64,000 nucleotides of DNA from Salinisphaera sp963835375 (GTDB taxonomy: Bacteria; Pseudomonadota; Gammaproteobacteria; Nevskiales; Salinisphaeraceae), in assembly GCA_963835375.1 (NCBI GenBank), contig CAWIGB010000004.1, positions 1-64,000 on the forward strand, read 5' to 3'. The notes beneath the pieces were generated by a model. That model was not told where the DNA came from. It did no database searches and was given only the letters and a program-made list of their open reading frames with translations. The position numbers and the translations under genes are program-made. Shown piece after piece: positions 31,857-41,940 of this stretch. Position 1 is the stretch's first letter. Each line of letters opens with the position of its first letter.

Positions 31857-32642
31857 TTAGCGATAGGTCGTGTCGCGCACCGGAATGCCGCGCTCGGCCA
31901 GATAATTCTTGGCCTGCTGGATGGTATAGGTGCCGAAATGGAAGATCGAGGCGGCCAGCACGGCATCGGCATGGCCGGCCGACAGGCCGTCATACAGGTC
32001 TTCCAGATCGCCCACGCCGCCCGAGGCGATCACCGGCACCGGCACCGCGTCCGATACGGCCCGCGTGATCTGGATGTCGAAGCCCGACTTGGTACCGTCG
32101 CGATCCATGCTCGTCAGCAATACCTCGCCAGCGCCGAGCGACACCAGTTTCTTGGCCCAGCCGATGGCCTCGATGCCGGTCGACTTGCGCCCGCCGTGGG
32201 TGAAGATCTCGTAACGCGGTTGCTCGTCCTTCTTCGCGGCGTTCTTCACGTCGAGCGCCACCACGATGCACTGGCTGCCGTAGCGATAGGCCGCCTCGGC
32301 CACGAAGTCGGGGTTGCCGATGGCGGCCGTGTTGATCGACACCTTGTCGGCGCCGGCCGACAGCAGCCGGCGGACGTCGGACAGCGTACGCACGCCGCCG
32401 CCGACGGTCAGCGGGATGAATACTTCGCCGGCCACCTGTTCGACCACGTCCATGAGCGTGCCGCGGTCCTCGGTGGAGGCCGTGATGTCGAGAAAGACCA
32501 GCTCGTCGGCGCCTTGCTGGTCGTAGCGACGGGCGATCTCGACCGGGTCACCGGCATCCGCGATATCGAGGAACTTCACGCCCTTGACGACGCGGCCCTT
32601 GTCGATGTCCAGGCATGGAATGATGCGTTTGGCGAGAGCCAC
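31857..32642 (-). CDS. hisF: Imidazole glycerol phosphate synthase cyclase subunit HisF
   Basis: 261 residues, uninterrupted. With HisH it converts PRFAR to IGP and AICAR. Starts MALAKRIIPCLDIDKGRVVK (catalytic Asp11) and shows LTVGGGVRT, DKVSINTAA, LLTSMDRDGTKSGFD (catalytic Asp130 region) and VIASGGVGDLEDL. Begins immediately after the hisA stop. Last pathway gene of the hisB-H-A-F run. Confidence 0.97.
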   Translation of the reverse strand: MALAKRIIPCLDIDKGRVVKGVKFLDIADAGDPVEIARRYDQQGADELVFLDITASTEDRGTLMDVVEQVAGEVFIPLTVGGGVRTLSDVRRLLSAGADKVSINTAAIGNPDFVAEAAYRYGSQCIVVALDVKNAAKKDEQPRYEIFTHGGRKSTGIEAIGWAKKLVSLGAGEVLLTSMDRDGTKSGFDIQITRAVSDAVPVPVIASGGVGDLEDLYDGLSAGHADAVLAASIFHFGTYTIQQAKNYLAERGIPVRDTTYR

Positions 32643-33383
32643 TCAGCCTCCCTTGCGCTCGTTGACGCGCTTGCGGGCCGCGGCCAGATCAAGCGTGCCT
32701 TCGTAGATGGCCCGGCCGATGACCGCGCCGGCGACGCCGTCGGACTCGACGGCGAGCAGGGCGTCGATATCGGCCATGTCGGTCACGCCGCCCGAGGCGA
32801 TCACCGGAATGGTCAGCTCGGCGGCCAGAGCGCGCGTGGCTTCGACATTGAGGCCCTGCATCATGCCGTCGCGGCTGATGTCGGTATGGATGATGGCGAC
32901 CACGCCGTCTTCCTCGAACTGCTGGGCGAGATCGGCCACGGTGTGATTGGACAGCTTGGACCAGCCGTCGGTGGCCACCATGCCGTCGCGGGCATCCAGG
33001 CCCACGATGATATGGCCGGGGAACTCGACGCCGACGTCAGCCACGAAATGCGGCTCGGAGACCGCCCGGGTGCCGAGGATCACGAATTCGACGCCGCGTT
33101 CCAGATAGGTTTCGATCGCGGATTCGTCGCGGATACCGCCGCCGACCTGGACCGGGATCGGGCCCGCGGCATCGACGATGTCGCCGATGATTCGGTCGTT
33201 GACCGGATAGCCGGCCTTGGCACCGTCCAGATCGACCACATGAATGCGGTCGGCGCCTTCGTCGATCCAGCGCTGGGCCATGGCCACGGGGTTGTCGTCG
33301 AATACCGTGACGTCGTGCATGTCGCCCTGACGCAGGCGTACGCACTGGCCGTCCTTGATGTCGATGGCAGGAATGAGTAGCAC
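32643..33383 (-). CDS. hisA: ProFAR isomerase HisA
   Basis: 246 residues, uninterrupted. An Amadori-type isomerase with the same barrel as HisF. I start at GTG 33383 (LLIPAIDIKDGQCVRLRQGD), which has AGGAG seven bases upstream; the frame is open for another 65 codons. Other motifs: VQVGGGIRDES, VILGTRAVSEP, IHTDISRDGMMQG (catalytic Asp) and VIASGGVTDMAD. Confidence 0.97.
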   Translation of the reverse strand: MLLIPAIDIKDGQCVRLRQGDMHDVTVFDDNPVAMAQRWIDEGADRIHVVDLDGAKAGYPVNDRIIGDIVDAAGPIPVQVGGGIRDESAIETYLERGVEFVILGTRAVSEPHFVADVGVEFPGHIIVGLDARDGMVATDGWSKLSNHTVADLAQQFEEDGVVAIIHTDISRDGMMQGLNVEATRALAAELTIPVIASGGVTDMADIDALLAVESDGVAGAVIGRAIYEGTLDLAAARKRVNERKGG

Positions 33384-33450
33384 GCCGTTTCTCCTCGCTT
33401 TGCTGACGGCAGATGAACCGGGTCGGGTGCCCGGGAAGCCGGCGAGGCCG

Positions 33451-34095
33451 TCAGGCCGCGCCGTTCCACTCCAGGAAATTGGCGAGCAGTTGCAGCCCGG
33501 CGGACTGGCTCTTCTCGGGATGGAACTGGACCGCGAACACGTTCTCGCGCAGTACCACCGAGGTGAATCGCACGCCATAGTCGGTCGTGCCCGCGATATG
33601 CCTGGGATCGTCGGGCACGACGTAGTAACTGTGCACGAAATAGAACCAGGAATCCGGCGCGATGCTCTTCCACAGCGGGTGGGGGCGCTCCTGGCGCACC
33701 TGGTTCCAACCCATGTGCGGAATCTTGCGCCGCGAACCGTCGGGCATGATCTCGGTCTCGGCGAACTTGACCGTGTCGCCCGGGAAGGCGCCCAGGCAGT
33801 CCACGCCGCCGGATTCCTCGGAGTGGGCCATCAGCGCCTCGATGCCCAGACACACGCCCATCAGCGGTGTCTTGCCGAGCACGCTGCGCAGCATGTCGTC
33901 GAGCTCCAGACGCTGGAGTTCGTCCATGCAATGCCCGATCGCGCCCACGCCGGGCAGGACCAGCCGGTCCATGCGGGCGAGCGCGTCCGGATCGAAGCTG
34001 ACCTCGATCTGTTCGTCCGAAGCGACGTAGCGCAGAGCCTTGGCAATCGAGTGCAGATTGCCCATGCCGTAGTCGATGATGCCGACGGTTGCCAT
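33451..34095 (-). CDS. hisH: Imidazole glycerol phosphate synthase glutaminase subunit HisH
   Basis: 214 residues, uninterrupted class I glutamine amidotransferase. Supplies ammonia to HisF. LVLPGVGAIG, GVCLGIEALM (nucleophile Cys) and VQFHPEKSQSAG (His-Glu dyad) are all present. Located between hisB (18 bases upstream) and hisA (67 bases downstream). Confidence 0.97.
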   Translation of the reverse strand: MATVGIIDYGMGNLHSIAKALRYVASDEQIEVSFDPDALARMDRLVLPGVGAIGHCMDELQRLELDDMLRSVLGKTPLMGVCLGIEALMAHSEESGGVDCLGAFPGDTVKFAETEIMPDGSRRKIPHMGWNQVRQERPHPLWKSIAPDSWFYFVHSYYVVPDDPRHIAGTTDYGVRFTSVVLRENVFAVQFHPEKSQSAGLQLLANFLEWNGAA

Positions 34096-34113
34096 AAAGC
34101 GACGTATTGAGTT

Positions 34114-34707
34114 CTACAAACTGCCCTTGGTGGAGGGCAGGGCGTCGAGGGCGCGTTCGTCGCGGGCCACCGCGGCGCGCAGCGCCCGGCCGAAGGCCTT
34201 GAACAGCGTTTCCGCGATGTGGTGGGCGTTGTCGCCGGCCAGTGTATCCATGTGCAGTGTCAACGCGGCGCCGCTGGCCACACCGTTGAAGAATTCGCGC
34301 ACCAGTTCCGTGTCGAATGTGCCGATCTTCTCGGCAGTGAACGGCACGCGGAAATGCAGACCGGGGCGCCCGGAGAAATCCAGCACCACGCGCGACAGGG
34401 CTTCGTCGAGCGGGACATAGGCATGGCCGTAGCGCATGATGCCTTTCTTGTCGCCGACCGCCTGCTTGAGCGCTGCGCCGAGGCAGATGCCGACATCCTC
34501 GACGGTATGATGATCGTCGATATGCAGGTCGCCTGCCGCGCGCACATCCAGATCGACCAGCCCGTGGCGGGCCAGCTGGTGCAGCATGTGCTCGAAGAAG
34601 CCGACGCCGGTCTCGGCCTTGAATTCGCCGGTGCCGTCCAGATCCAGGCTGAGCTGGATATCGGTTTCGGCGGTGCAGCGTTCGATCGTGGCGCGACGCG
34701 CTGTCAT
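34114..34707 (-). CDS. hisB: Imidazoleglycerol-phosphate dehydratase HisB (monofunctional)
   Basis: 197 residues, uninterrupted. Metal-binding His clusters are visible: FFEHMLHQLARHG, DDHHTVEDVG and DNAHHIAETL. The enterobacterial N-terminal phosphatase domain is absent, so histidinol phosphatase must be encoded elsewhere. First gene of the four-gene his run; its promoter should lie in 34708-34807. Confidence 0.97.
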   Translation of the reverse strand: MTARRATIERCTAETDIQLSLDLDGTGEFKAETGVGFFEHMLHQLARHGLVDLDVRAAGDLHIDDHHTVEDVGICLGAALKQAVGDKKGIMRYGHAYVPLDEALSRVVLDFSGRPGLHFRVPFTAEKIGTFDTELVREFFNGVASGAALTLHMDTLAGDNAHHIAETLFKAFGRALRAAVARDERALDALPSTKGSL

Positions 34708-34807
34708 GGTCTAGCGGTGTACTCGGAATGCCCCTCTGGACGGTCGATCATACGCGGTTGATCCGGCCGATGCGAGAGGCGTCGGGCACAATCATCGATC
34801 CCGCTGA

Positions 34808-35245
34808 TCAGGCGCTCAGCCAGAAGGTCACGGGGCCGTCGTTGACCAGTTCGACCTGCATGTCGGCACCGAATCGACCGGTTGCGATCGGCGCGTGCCG
34901 CTCGGTCAGCACCGAGGTGAACTGATCGAATAGCACCTCGGCGCGTTCGGGGGCGCAGGCGGTCGAGAAACCGGGCCGATTGCCGCGGCGAGTGTCCGCG
35001 GCAAGAGTGAACTGCGGTACCGCCAGCACGGCCTTGCCCGCGCTCACCGCGCCCAGGTTCATGCGCCCGTTGTCGTCGGCGAAGATGCGGTAGGCGAGCA
35101 CGCGTTCGGCCAGGCGCTCGGCGCGAGCCTCGGTATCGTCGGGCTCGGCGGCCACCAGTGCCAGCACGCCGGCATCGATCGCCGCGATGCGCTCGCCGGC
35201 CACCGAGACCGAAGCCCGGGTGACGCGCTGAATGAGCGCGATCAT
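34808..35245 (-). CDS. dtd: D-aminoacyl-tRNA deacylase Dtd
   Basis: 145 residues, uninterrupted. Hydrolyses D-amino acids from mischarged tRNA. Starts MIALIQRVTRASVSVAGERI, with VPQFTLAADTRRGNRPGF (usual SQFTL region, here PQFTL) and the cross-subunit NDGPVTFWL near the end. ATG 35245 overlaps the homoserine kinase stop by four bases. Confidence 0.95.
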   Translation of the reverse strand: MIALIQRVTRASVSVAGERIAAIDAGVLALVAAEPDDTEARAERLAERVLAYRIFADDNGRMNLGAVSAGKAVLAVPQFTLAADTRRGNRPGFSTACAPERAEVLFDQFTSVLTERHAPIATGRFGADMQVELVNDGPVTFWLSA

Positions 35246-36198
35246 TGCGGCATCAGGGCCGGCGCGTCGGCGCGGTGGGCGAGTAAAAGACGCTTGAACG
35301 GGGCCGGATCCTTGATATGCACGACTTCGCCGCTCATCGGGAAGTGGGCGTCGATCAGGCGCGAGGCCCAGAAACGCAAGGCGGCGGCGCGCAGCATGGC
35401 CGGCCAGGCGGCTCGTTCGGCCTCGTCGGGCGTACGCCGTCTGACATAGGCGTTCATGAATGCCTGCCACTGCGCCGGGCAGTAATGCTCGGCGTCATCG
35501 AAGGCCCAGTCGTTGCAGATGATGGCGAGGTCGAACAGCAGGTAGTCGTGACAGGCATAGTAGAAATCGATCAGGCCCGACACCCGGGCTTGGTCGAATA
35601 GTACGTTGTCGCGGAACAGGTCGGCATGCACGACCGCGGTCGGCAAGTCGGCGTAGAGCGTGTCGGTGGCGCGCTGCTGGAAGGCGATCTCGTCGGCCAG
35701 CAAGGGCATGCTCGTCGGCCGCCATCACGCCGTCCAGGCGCTCGGCAGCGCTGGCGATCCAGTCGAGACTGCGGGCATTGCGCTGCACTGGTGTGAAGCT
35801 GGCGACCGCACGATGCATCTCGGCGACCACGCCGCCCGAGCGAGCGGCAGTGCTCGGGACCGGGCGACTCCACGCTGGCCCCGATTCAGCCGATAGACCA
35901 AGGCCGCCGGACGGCCGCGGACACGGCTCAGAAAGCCGCCGTCGTTGCGGGCGACCGGATGCGCGCAAGGCACGCCGTGGCCGGCGAGATGATCCATCAG
36001 CTGCATGAAGAATGGCAGCTCGGTTTCGTCGACCTGCTCGAACAGCGTCAGCACCCAGCGCCCGAGGCTGGTGTCGACGAAGTAATTGGTATTGGTGATA
36101 CCGGCCGAGATGCCGGTGAAGTCCTCGAGTTCGCCGACAGCATAGTCGGCGAGCAGGGTACACAGATCGTCGGCTTCGACGCGGGTATAGACAGACAT
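35242..36198 (-). CDS. thrB: Homoserine kinase, APH-fold type ThrB (frame breaks)
   Basis: About 318 residues of the aminoglycoside-phosphotransferase fold, the homoserine kinase form used by pseudomonads and relatives. Start ATG 36198: MSVYTRVEADDLCTLLADYA, with GISAGITNTNYFVDTSLGRW. After changes near 35880 and 35705 it reads AVVHADLFRDNVLFDQARVS (catalytic HxDxxxxN) and LIDFYYACHDYLLFDLAIIC, ending at 35242. No other Thr gene is in view, so the substrate is inferred from family resemblance. Confidence 0.85.
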
Positions 36199-36208
36199 GT
36201 ACTGGCGC

Positions 36209-36533
36209 CTAGGCTTGCGCGCGTCGGCGCGCGCTTGAGAAACACGTGCATCTCCTTGGCGGCCTGATTGTCGCCGCGTTGTTCGGCGACTTCGATGCCG
36301 CGGGTCAGCGTATCGATCGCGGCATCGATCTGGCCCGCTTCCAGCAGAACGCGGCCGTAGAGCTTCCAGGCGGCCGAATACTGCGGAGTCCTGACGCACG
36401 GCCTCGGCCAGATGCGTGCGCGCGGCCTCGAGTCGTCGCCGTTCTTGTAAAGCAACTCGCCGAGCGTGAAACGCGCCAGCGGCGCATCCTGTCCGGCGTC
36501 GATCATGGCCTGGAGTTGTTCCTGCATCGTCAT
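36209..36533 (-). CDS. Small TPR-repeat protein (frame breaks)
   Basis: About 110 residues. Starts MTMQEQLQAMIDAGQDAPLA with LARFTLGELLYKNGD as the first TPR-like helix pair. After shifts near 36430 and 36390, YSAAWKLYGRVLLEAGQID and LTRGIEVAEQRGDNQAAKE form a second repeat. A final change near 36225 gives an Arg/Ala-rich end with TAG at 36209. The end is inferred. Partner unknown; it is eleven bases from thrB on the same strand. Confidence 0.6.
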
Positions 36534-36582
36534 GGCGGCGATTGTACCGAATGGCCGGGCGGGCCTGTCAGTCGCGCAGGGG

Positions 36583-38073
36583 TCAGCGGCGCCAGAAAGC
36601 GGGGGTGAGAATCACCAGCAGCGTGAACACTTCCAGACGCCCCAGCAGCATGGACAGGCACAGCACCCACTTGGCGAGCTTGGGGATGCCGGCCATGTTG
36701 GAGGCCACCGCCCCCAGGCCCGGGCCCACGTTGTTGATGGTCGCGGCCACCGCCGAGAACGAGGTCAGCTCGTTGAGTCCGGTGGCCAACAGGATAAGAA
36801 ATATCACCGCGAACACGGTCACGTAGACCGAGAAGAACCCCCAGACCGCATGCACGACGCGGTCGGGAATGACCTTGCCGCCCATCTTGATGGGAATCTC
36901 GGCGTTGGGATGGACCAGCCGGCTGATCTCGCGCGGTGCCCTGCTTGGCGAGCAGAATGAAACGCACCACCTTCATGCCGCCGGTGGTCGAGCCCGCGCA
37001 GCCGCCGATGAAGCTGCCCAGCAGCAGGAACATGGGCAGAAAGCTCGGCCAGATGGTGTAGTCGGTGGTGGTGAAACCGGTGGTGGTGCCGATCGACAGC
37101 ACCTGGAACAGCGCCTTGATGACGGCATCGGGGGCGTCGACGTAGGTGCCCGAGGCCAGCAGCACGATCGTGGCCACGACGGTCGCCGCGATGACCATGA
37201 TCAGGAACGTGCGGGTTTCCGAGTCGCGCCAGTAACCCAGCGGGTTGGCGCTGCGCCAGATCGAGAAATGCATGCCGAAGCTGATCGAACCGATCAGCAT
37301 CGATACGATCGCCGCCAGTTCGATGACCGGGCTGTCGTGATAGCCGAGCGATAGGTCGTGATTGGAGAAACCGCCGGTTGCGATCGCCGAGAAAGCATCG
37401 CTGATCGGCATCGAATGGCGTGGTCCCTGCGGCCCAGAACAGCAGGGCGCAGAACAGGGTGAGTGAGACGTACAGATACCACAGCGCCTTGGCGGTCTCG
37501 CGGATGCGCGGCGTGAGCTTGGAATCCTTGATCGGGCCCGGGCGTCTCGGCGCGATACAGCTGCATGCCGCCGACGCCCAGCATGGGCAGCACCGCGACC
37601 GCCAGCACGATGATGCCCATGCCGCCCATCCAGTGCAGCAGCACGCGCCAGAACAGGATGGCGTGGGGCAGGGTGTCCAGCCCGGTGAGTACGGTCGCGC
37701 CCGTCGTGGTCAGGCCCGAGACCGACTCGAAGGCGGCGTCGGTGAAGCTCATGTCCGGCCGGGTCGCCAGCCACAACGGGATCGCACCGAACAGGCTCAG
37801 CACCATCCAGAACAGCACGACGACCAGAAAGCCGTCGCGAATCTTGAGCTCGCGCTGGACGTGACGGCTCGGCAGCCACGCGGCCAGGCCGGTCGCCAGG
37901 GTGATGGCGAAACCGATGGCAAACGCCTCGATTTCGCCGTCGCCGTAGATGAGCGCGACCACGATCGGCGCCAGCATCGACACCGAGAAGATCATCAACA
38001 GCAGGCCGAGCACCCGCTGGACCACGGCGTAGTAGTAGTTCAGCCGCCCCCGGACGATAGCGGACAACGACAT
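36583..38073 (-). CDS. trkH: Trk-type potassium uptake protein TrkH (three frame breaks)
   Basis: Membrane K+ channel subunit, about 490 residues with ten or so membrane segments. Pore loops are recognisable: SVSGLTTTGATVLTGLD, AIATGGFSNHD, SIGTTTGFTTTDYTIWP and the last one around AATINNVGPGLGAVA. The frame changes near 37545, 37415 and 36940. Start ATG 38073 overlaps the trkA stop (TGATG), so pore and regulator are made together. Consistent with a salt-adapted cell, though Trk is widespread. Confidence 0.94.
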
Positions 38074-39452
38074 CAGACGTACGACACGCCGACCTGGAAG
38101 AGCTGCTCCACCTCGGCGGTGTATTTCTTGTCGATGATGAAGATCATTACGTGGTCGCCGGACTCGATCACGGTGTCGTGATGGGCGATCAGCACATCGT
38201 CGCCGCGCGCGACGGCGCCGATCGACGCACCCGGTGGCAGTTTGATTTCGTCGATGCGTCGGCCGACCACCCGCGAGTTGGAGCGCTCGCCGTGGGCGAT
38301 CGCCTCAATCGCCTCGGCCGCGCCGCGCCGCAGCGTGTGCGCGCGCACCACATCGCCACGGCGTACATGCGCCAGCAGCGCTGAAATGGTCGACTGCTTG
38401 GGCGAGATGGCGATATCGATCTGGGTGCCGGAGGATTCGATCAGGTCCACATAGGCCAGCCGGTTGATCAGCGACATCGCCTTGCGCGCGCCCAGCCGTT
38501 TCGCGAGCATCGCGGACAGGATATTGGCTTCGTCGTCGTCGGTGACCGAACAGAACACGTCGACCGACTCGATGTTCTCCTCGCGCAGCAGCGCTTCGTT
38601 GGCGGCGTCGCCCTTGAGCACGATCGAGCGATTCACGCGCTCGGACAGCCAGGCCGCGCGTTCGGGATTGTGCTCGATCACCTTGACCTGGCACTGGTTT
38701 TCCAGCGCCAGCGCAAGCCGCGTGCCGATGTTGCCGCCGCCGGCCAGCATCACCCGCTTGACCGGACGATCGATCTTGCGCAGCTCGCCGATCACCTGCT
38801 TGATATCGCGCCGGGCGGCGACGAAGAACACTTCGTCGTCGGCCTCGACGATGGTGTCGCCTTCCGGAATCAGCGGCTTGCCGCGCCGGTAGATGGCCAC
38901 CACGCGGGTATCCACGTTCGGGATGTGCTGGCGCATGGTCCGGAGTTCGTTGCCGACCAGCGGCCCGCCGTAATAGGCCTTCACGCCGACCACCTGGACG
39001 CGGCCTTCTGCGAAGTCGACCACCTGCAGCGCGCCGGGGTACTGGATCAGCCGCTTGATGTAGTCGGTGACCAGCTGTTCCGGGCTGATCGACATGTCGA
39101 TCGGGATCGCGTCCTGATGGAACAGCCGATCCTCGACCAGATACTCGGCGGAGCGGATGCGCGCGATCTTGGTCGGCGTGTGGAACAGGGTGTAGGCGAT
39201 CTGGCAGGCGACCATGTTGATTTCGTCGACCGCGTCACGGCGATGATCATGTCGGCGTCGTTGGCGCCGGCGTCGCGCAACACGGCCGGATGCGCGGCAT
39301 AGCCATGCACGGCCCGGATGTCGAGCCGGTCCTGCAGCGGGCGCAGCAGCGATTCGTTGGTATCGACGACGGTGACGTCGTTCGACTTCGTGGGCGAGGT
39401 TCTCGGCGAGTGTGGCGCCGACCTCGCCCGCCCCCAGGATGATGATCTTCAT
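38073..39452 (-). CDS. trkA: Trk system NAD-binding regulator TrkA (compensated frame break)
   Basis: About 458 residues with two RCK-N/RCK-C units. Start ATG 39452: MKIIILGAGEVGATLAENLA, the first NAD site; a TTG at 39461 is an alternative. Between about 39385 and 39235 the main frame is lost and regained: the true sequence (HGYAAHPAVLRDAGANDADM) sits in another frame, so two indels cancel out. The second NAD site is MLAGGGNIGTRLALAL. Gates TrkH in response to nucleotides. Confidence 0.94.
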   Translation of the reverse strand: MKIIILGAGEVGATLAENLAHEVERRHRRRYQRIAAAPAAGPARHPGRAWLCRASGRVARRRRQRRRHDHRRDAVDEINMVACQIAYTLFHTPTKIARIRSAEYLVEDRLFHQDAIPIDMSISPEQLVTDYIKRLIQYPGALQVVDFAEGRVQVVGVKAYYGGPLVGNELRTMRQHIPNVDTRVVAIYRRGKPLIPEGDTIVEADDEVFFVAARRDIKQVIGELRKIDRPVKRVMLAGGGNIGTRLALALENQCQVKVIEHNPERAAWLSERVNRSIVLKGDAANEALLREENIESVDVFCSVTDDDEANILSAMLAKRLGARKAMSLINRLAYVDLIESSGTQIDIAISPKQSTISALLAHVRRGDVVRAHTLRRGAAEAIEAIAHGERSNSRVVGRRIDEIKLPPGASIGAVARGDDVLIAHHDTVIESGDHVMIFIIDKKYTAEVEQLFQVGVSYV

Positions 39453-39581
39453 GCGCGGCAACAGTAGATCGGCGCCCGCAGGCGTTGCAATAGCGCGCGC
39501 CGCCAGCCCAGCCGGGCGCTGTGGTTGTGTTCGCGTTCGAACGGTAGGATACCGCGCGACGCCATTACAACGGAGTTCGGC

Positions 39582-39992
39582 ATGGGTTCGAGCGAGGCAA
39601 ACGACTGGCTTTCGGTCGTGGACTGGGACGAGCGGGGGCTGGCGCCGGTGATCACGCAGTCCGCGGATACCGGGCGGGTACTGACGCTGGCCTGGATGAA
39701 CCGCGAGTCGCTCGCCGCCACCGTCGCAATCCGGCTATGCCACGTATTGGTCGCGCTCTCGCGCCGTTCTGTGGCGCAAGGGCGAGACCTCCGGCAATCT
39801 TCAGCGTATTGTCGAGATTGCGCTGGACTGCGACAACGACGCGTTGCTGCTGCGCGTCGAGCAGATCGGCGGCGTGGCTTGTCACACGGGTCGCGAGTCC
39901 TGTTTCTTCCAGATCCTGCACGGTGAGACGCTGGGTCGACCCACGATCCCGTGCTCAAGGATCCTCAGCGAATGTATGGTCTGCATGAGTAG
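39582..39992 (+). CDS. hisI: Phosphoribosyl-AMP cyclohydrolase HisI (two frame breaks)
   Basis: Third step of histidine synthesis. Start ATG 39582 with GGAG six bases before. LTLAWMNRESLAATVASG is followed, after a break near 39730, by YATYWSRSRAVLWRKGETSG and ALDCDNDALLLRVEQIG (Zn/Mg ligands) and ACHTGRESCFF. A second break near 39930 leads to HDPVLKDPQRMYGLHE and TAG 39990. Separate from the hisBHAF block but divergent from trkA; hisE overlaps its end. Confidence 0.92.
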
Positions 39993-40343
39993 TTCAGCCC
40001 CGTCCGACAGCGATGTTTTCACGGCCCTGGATGCCGCGCTTGGCCAAACGTCGCATGTCAGATCCCGCGCACAGTTACACCGCCTCGCTGTATGCTGGCG
40101 GTGTGGCCGCGATCAGCGAGAAGATCGATGAGGAAGCGGCCGAAGTCATCGAGGCCGCGCAGCGGCGATGACGATTCGCATGTCGTGCATGAAGTCGCCG
40201 ACCTGTGGTTTCACTGCATGGTGCTACTCCAGTCGCGAGGGCTGGATTCCACGGCGGTACGGAATGAACTGGCCCGGCGCTTCGGCGTATCGGGCCACGA
40301 GGAGAAAGCCGCCCGTGGCACACACGGCGGGGACAACGCCTAA
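39985..40343 (+). CDS. hisE: Phosphoribosyl-ATP pyrophosphatase HisE (two frame breaks)
   Basis: Second step of histidine synthesis; about 119 residues. ATG 39985 overlaps the end of hisI. It begins MSSSAPSDSDVFTALDAAL. After a shift near 40045 it reads ASLYAGGVAAISEKIDEEA and AEVIEAAQ (metal-binding Glu residues), and after one near 40165 HVVHEVADLWFHCMVLLQSR to the stop. Fifteen bases before tatA, as in many gammaproteobacteria (hisI-hisE-tatABC). Confidence 0.92.
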
Positions 40344-40358
40344 CACGAAGAGGTTTAT

Positions 40359-40631
40359 ATGCTTTCCGGTATCAGTATCTGGCAGCTGCTCATCCTTCTG
40401 GTCATTGTGCTGCTCGTCTTCGGATCGAAGCGACTGCGCAATCTCGGGCCGGATCTCGGCAATGCGCTCAAGGGCTTTCGCTCGGCCATGAAGGACGACG
40501 ACGAACAGCGCGAATCCGACAAGGACCCCAAGGTCGTCGATCACGCCAATCGCGAGGACGGCTCGAGTCACGGCGAACACCGCAGTCACGACACCGGCGC
40601 CGAGAACGATAGCGCCAGCCGTCGCGACTAG
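40359..40631 (+). CDS. tatA: Twin-arginine translocase subunit TatA
   Basis: 90 residues, uninterrupted. A single N-terminal membrane helix (ISIWQLLILLVIVLLVFGSK) is followed by an amphipathic helix with the FGSKRLRNLGPDLG motif and an acidic tail rich in Asp, His and Ser. Forms the translocation pore of the Tat pathway. AGAGG precedes the ATG by five bases. Confidence 0.95.
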   Translation: MLSGISIWQLLILLVIVLLVFGSKRLRNLGPDLGNALKGFRSAMKDDDEQRESDKDPKVVDHANREDGSSHGEHRSHDTGAENDSASRRD

Positions 40632-40645
40632 CGCGGGCCCGCGTC

Positions 40646-41086
40646 ATGTTCGACATCGGTTTCTGGGAACTGGCGGTTCTCGGCGTCATCGGGCTGATCG
40701 TGCTCGGGCCCGAGCGTCTGCCGGTGGTCGCCCGTACGCTCGGGCGCTGGGCCGGTCGCGCGCGCCACTACGTCAATGCGCTGACGACCGAACTCGAGAA
40801 CGAAGTGGCTGCCGAGGACATCCGCAAGGACGTTCGGCGTGCGCGCGAGCAGATCGAGGCGGAAACGCGCGAATTCCGCGACAGCACGGAACGGGCGGTC
40901 GGCCCGCTGATGGAGCCGATCGAAGGCGAGGCCGAGCGCGCCACGCATTCCACCGCGGATGAAGAAGACGCGGCGCAATCATCGATCGCGGAACCCGAAT
41001 CGAGCGCGCCGCCGGCCGAAGCCACGCCGTCGTCGGAGCAAGCCGACGAATCGACAACGAATAGAAACGACGAGAATCGCCCGTGA
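40646..41086 (+). CDS. tatB: Twin-arginine translocase subunit TatB
   Basis: 146 residues, uninterrupted. MFDIGFWELAVLGVIGLIVL with the conserved Glu, then GPERLPVVARTLGRW. The C-terminal half is acidic and low in complexity. Works with TatC as the signal-peptide receptor. Its stop overlaps the tatC GTG. Confidence 0.95.
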   Translation: MFDIGFWELAVLGVIGLIVLGPERLPVVARTLGRWAGRARHYVNALTTELENEVAAEDIRKDVRRAREQIEAETREFRDSTERAVGPLMEPIEGEAERATHSTADEEDAAQSSIAEPESSAPPAEATPSSEQADESTTNRNDENRP

Positions 41087-41853
41087 GCGACGACGAGATC
41101 GACGATAACGAACAGCCGTTGATGGCCCATCTGTTCGAGCTGCGTACGCGGGTGATCCGCATTGCGCTCGGCATTGTCGTGGTGTTTCTGCCCTGTTTCT
41201 ATTTCTCCCGCTCGTTGTTCACGTACCTGTCGGGACCGCTGCTGGTGCACATGCCGCACCACAGCAGTCTCATCGCCACGGGTGTGACGGCGCCGTTTCT
41301 GGTGCCGATGAAGCTCTCGCTCATGGTCGCCTTCGCGGTCTCGCTGCCCTGGACGCTGTACCAGGTGTGGATGTTCATCGCGCCGGGCCTGTACATGGCC
41401 GAGCGACGGCTCGTCACACCGCTGCTGGTCTCCAGCACGCTGCTGTTCTATCTCGGCATGGCGTTCGCGTATTACGTCATCTTCCCGATTGTGTTCGGTT
41501 TCTTTGTATCGGTGGCGCCGGCCGGCGTGGCCGTGATGACCGACATCTCGAACTACCTCGATTTCGTGCTGAAGATGTTCATGGCCTTCGGCATCGCTTT
41601 CGAGTTGCCGGTCGCAATATTTCTCGTCGTCTGGGCCGGTTTCGTCACGCCGAAGCAGCTTGGCGGCTATCGGCCGTACGTGCTGGTCGCGGCGTTCGCG
41701 GCCGGTATGCTGCTTACGCCGCCGGACGTCATATCGCAGACGCTGCTCGCGGTACCGATCTACCTACTGTATGAAGTGGGGCTGTTCACTGCGCGCATGT
41801 TCGCGCCGGGCGCGCGCGAACGCGAACGCGAGCAGGAAACCGCGGACCGCTAG
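41083..41853 (+). CDS. tatC: Twin-arginine translocase subunit TatC
   Basis: 256 residues, uninterrupted, six membrane helices. Start GTG 41083 overlaps tatB by four bases. MAHLFELRTRVIRIALGIVV carries the conserved signal-peptide-binding Glu; LPWTLYQVWMFIAPGLY and VWAGFVTPKQLGGYRPY are further family motifs. The charged end (REREREQETADR) is cytoplasmic. Confidence 0.96.
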   Translation: MSDDEIDDNEQPLMAHLFELRTRVIRIALGIVVVFLPCFYFSRSLFTYLSGPLLVHMPHHSSLIATGVTAPFLVPMKLSLMVAFAVSLPWTLYQVWMFIAPGLYMAERRLVTPLLVSSTLLFYLGMAFAYYVIFPIVFGFFVSVAPAGVAVMTDISNYLDFVLKMFMAFGIAFELPVAIFLVVWAGFVTPKQLGGYRPYVLVAAFAAGMLLTPPDVISQTLLAVPIYLLYEVGLFTARMFAPGAREREREQETADR

Positions 41854-41940
41854 GGTATGTTGCGATTGGCATAATTCAGGCCTAATTCATTGGCGGCGCG
41901 TAACGTCCGGGTGTCTCTTACAACGCAGTAGGACGCCACC

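Noticed and set aside
31938..33380. 480-codon plus-strand open frame over hisF and hisA
   Set aside because: Shadow of two intact his genes; composition is His/Asp/Gly-rich and low in complexity.
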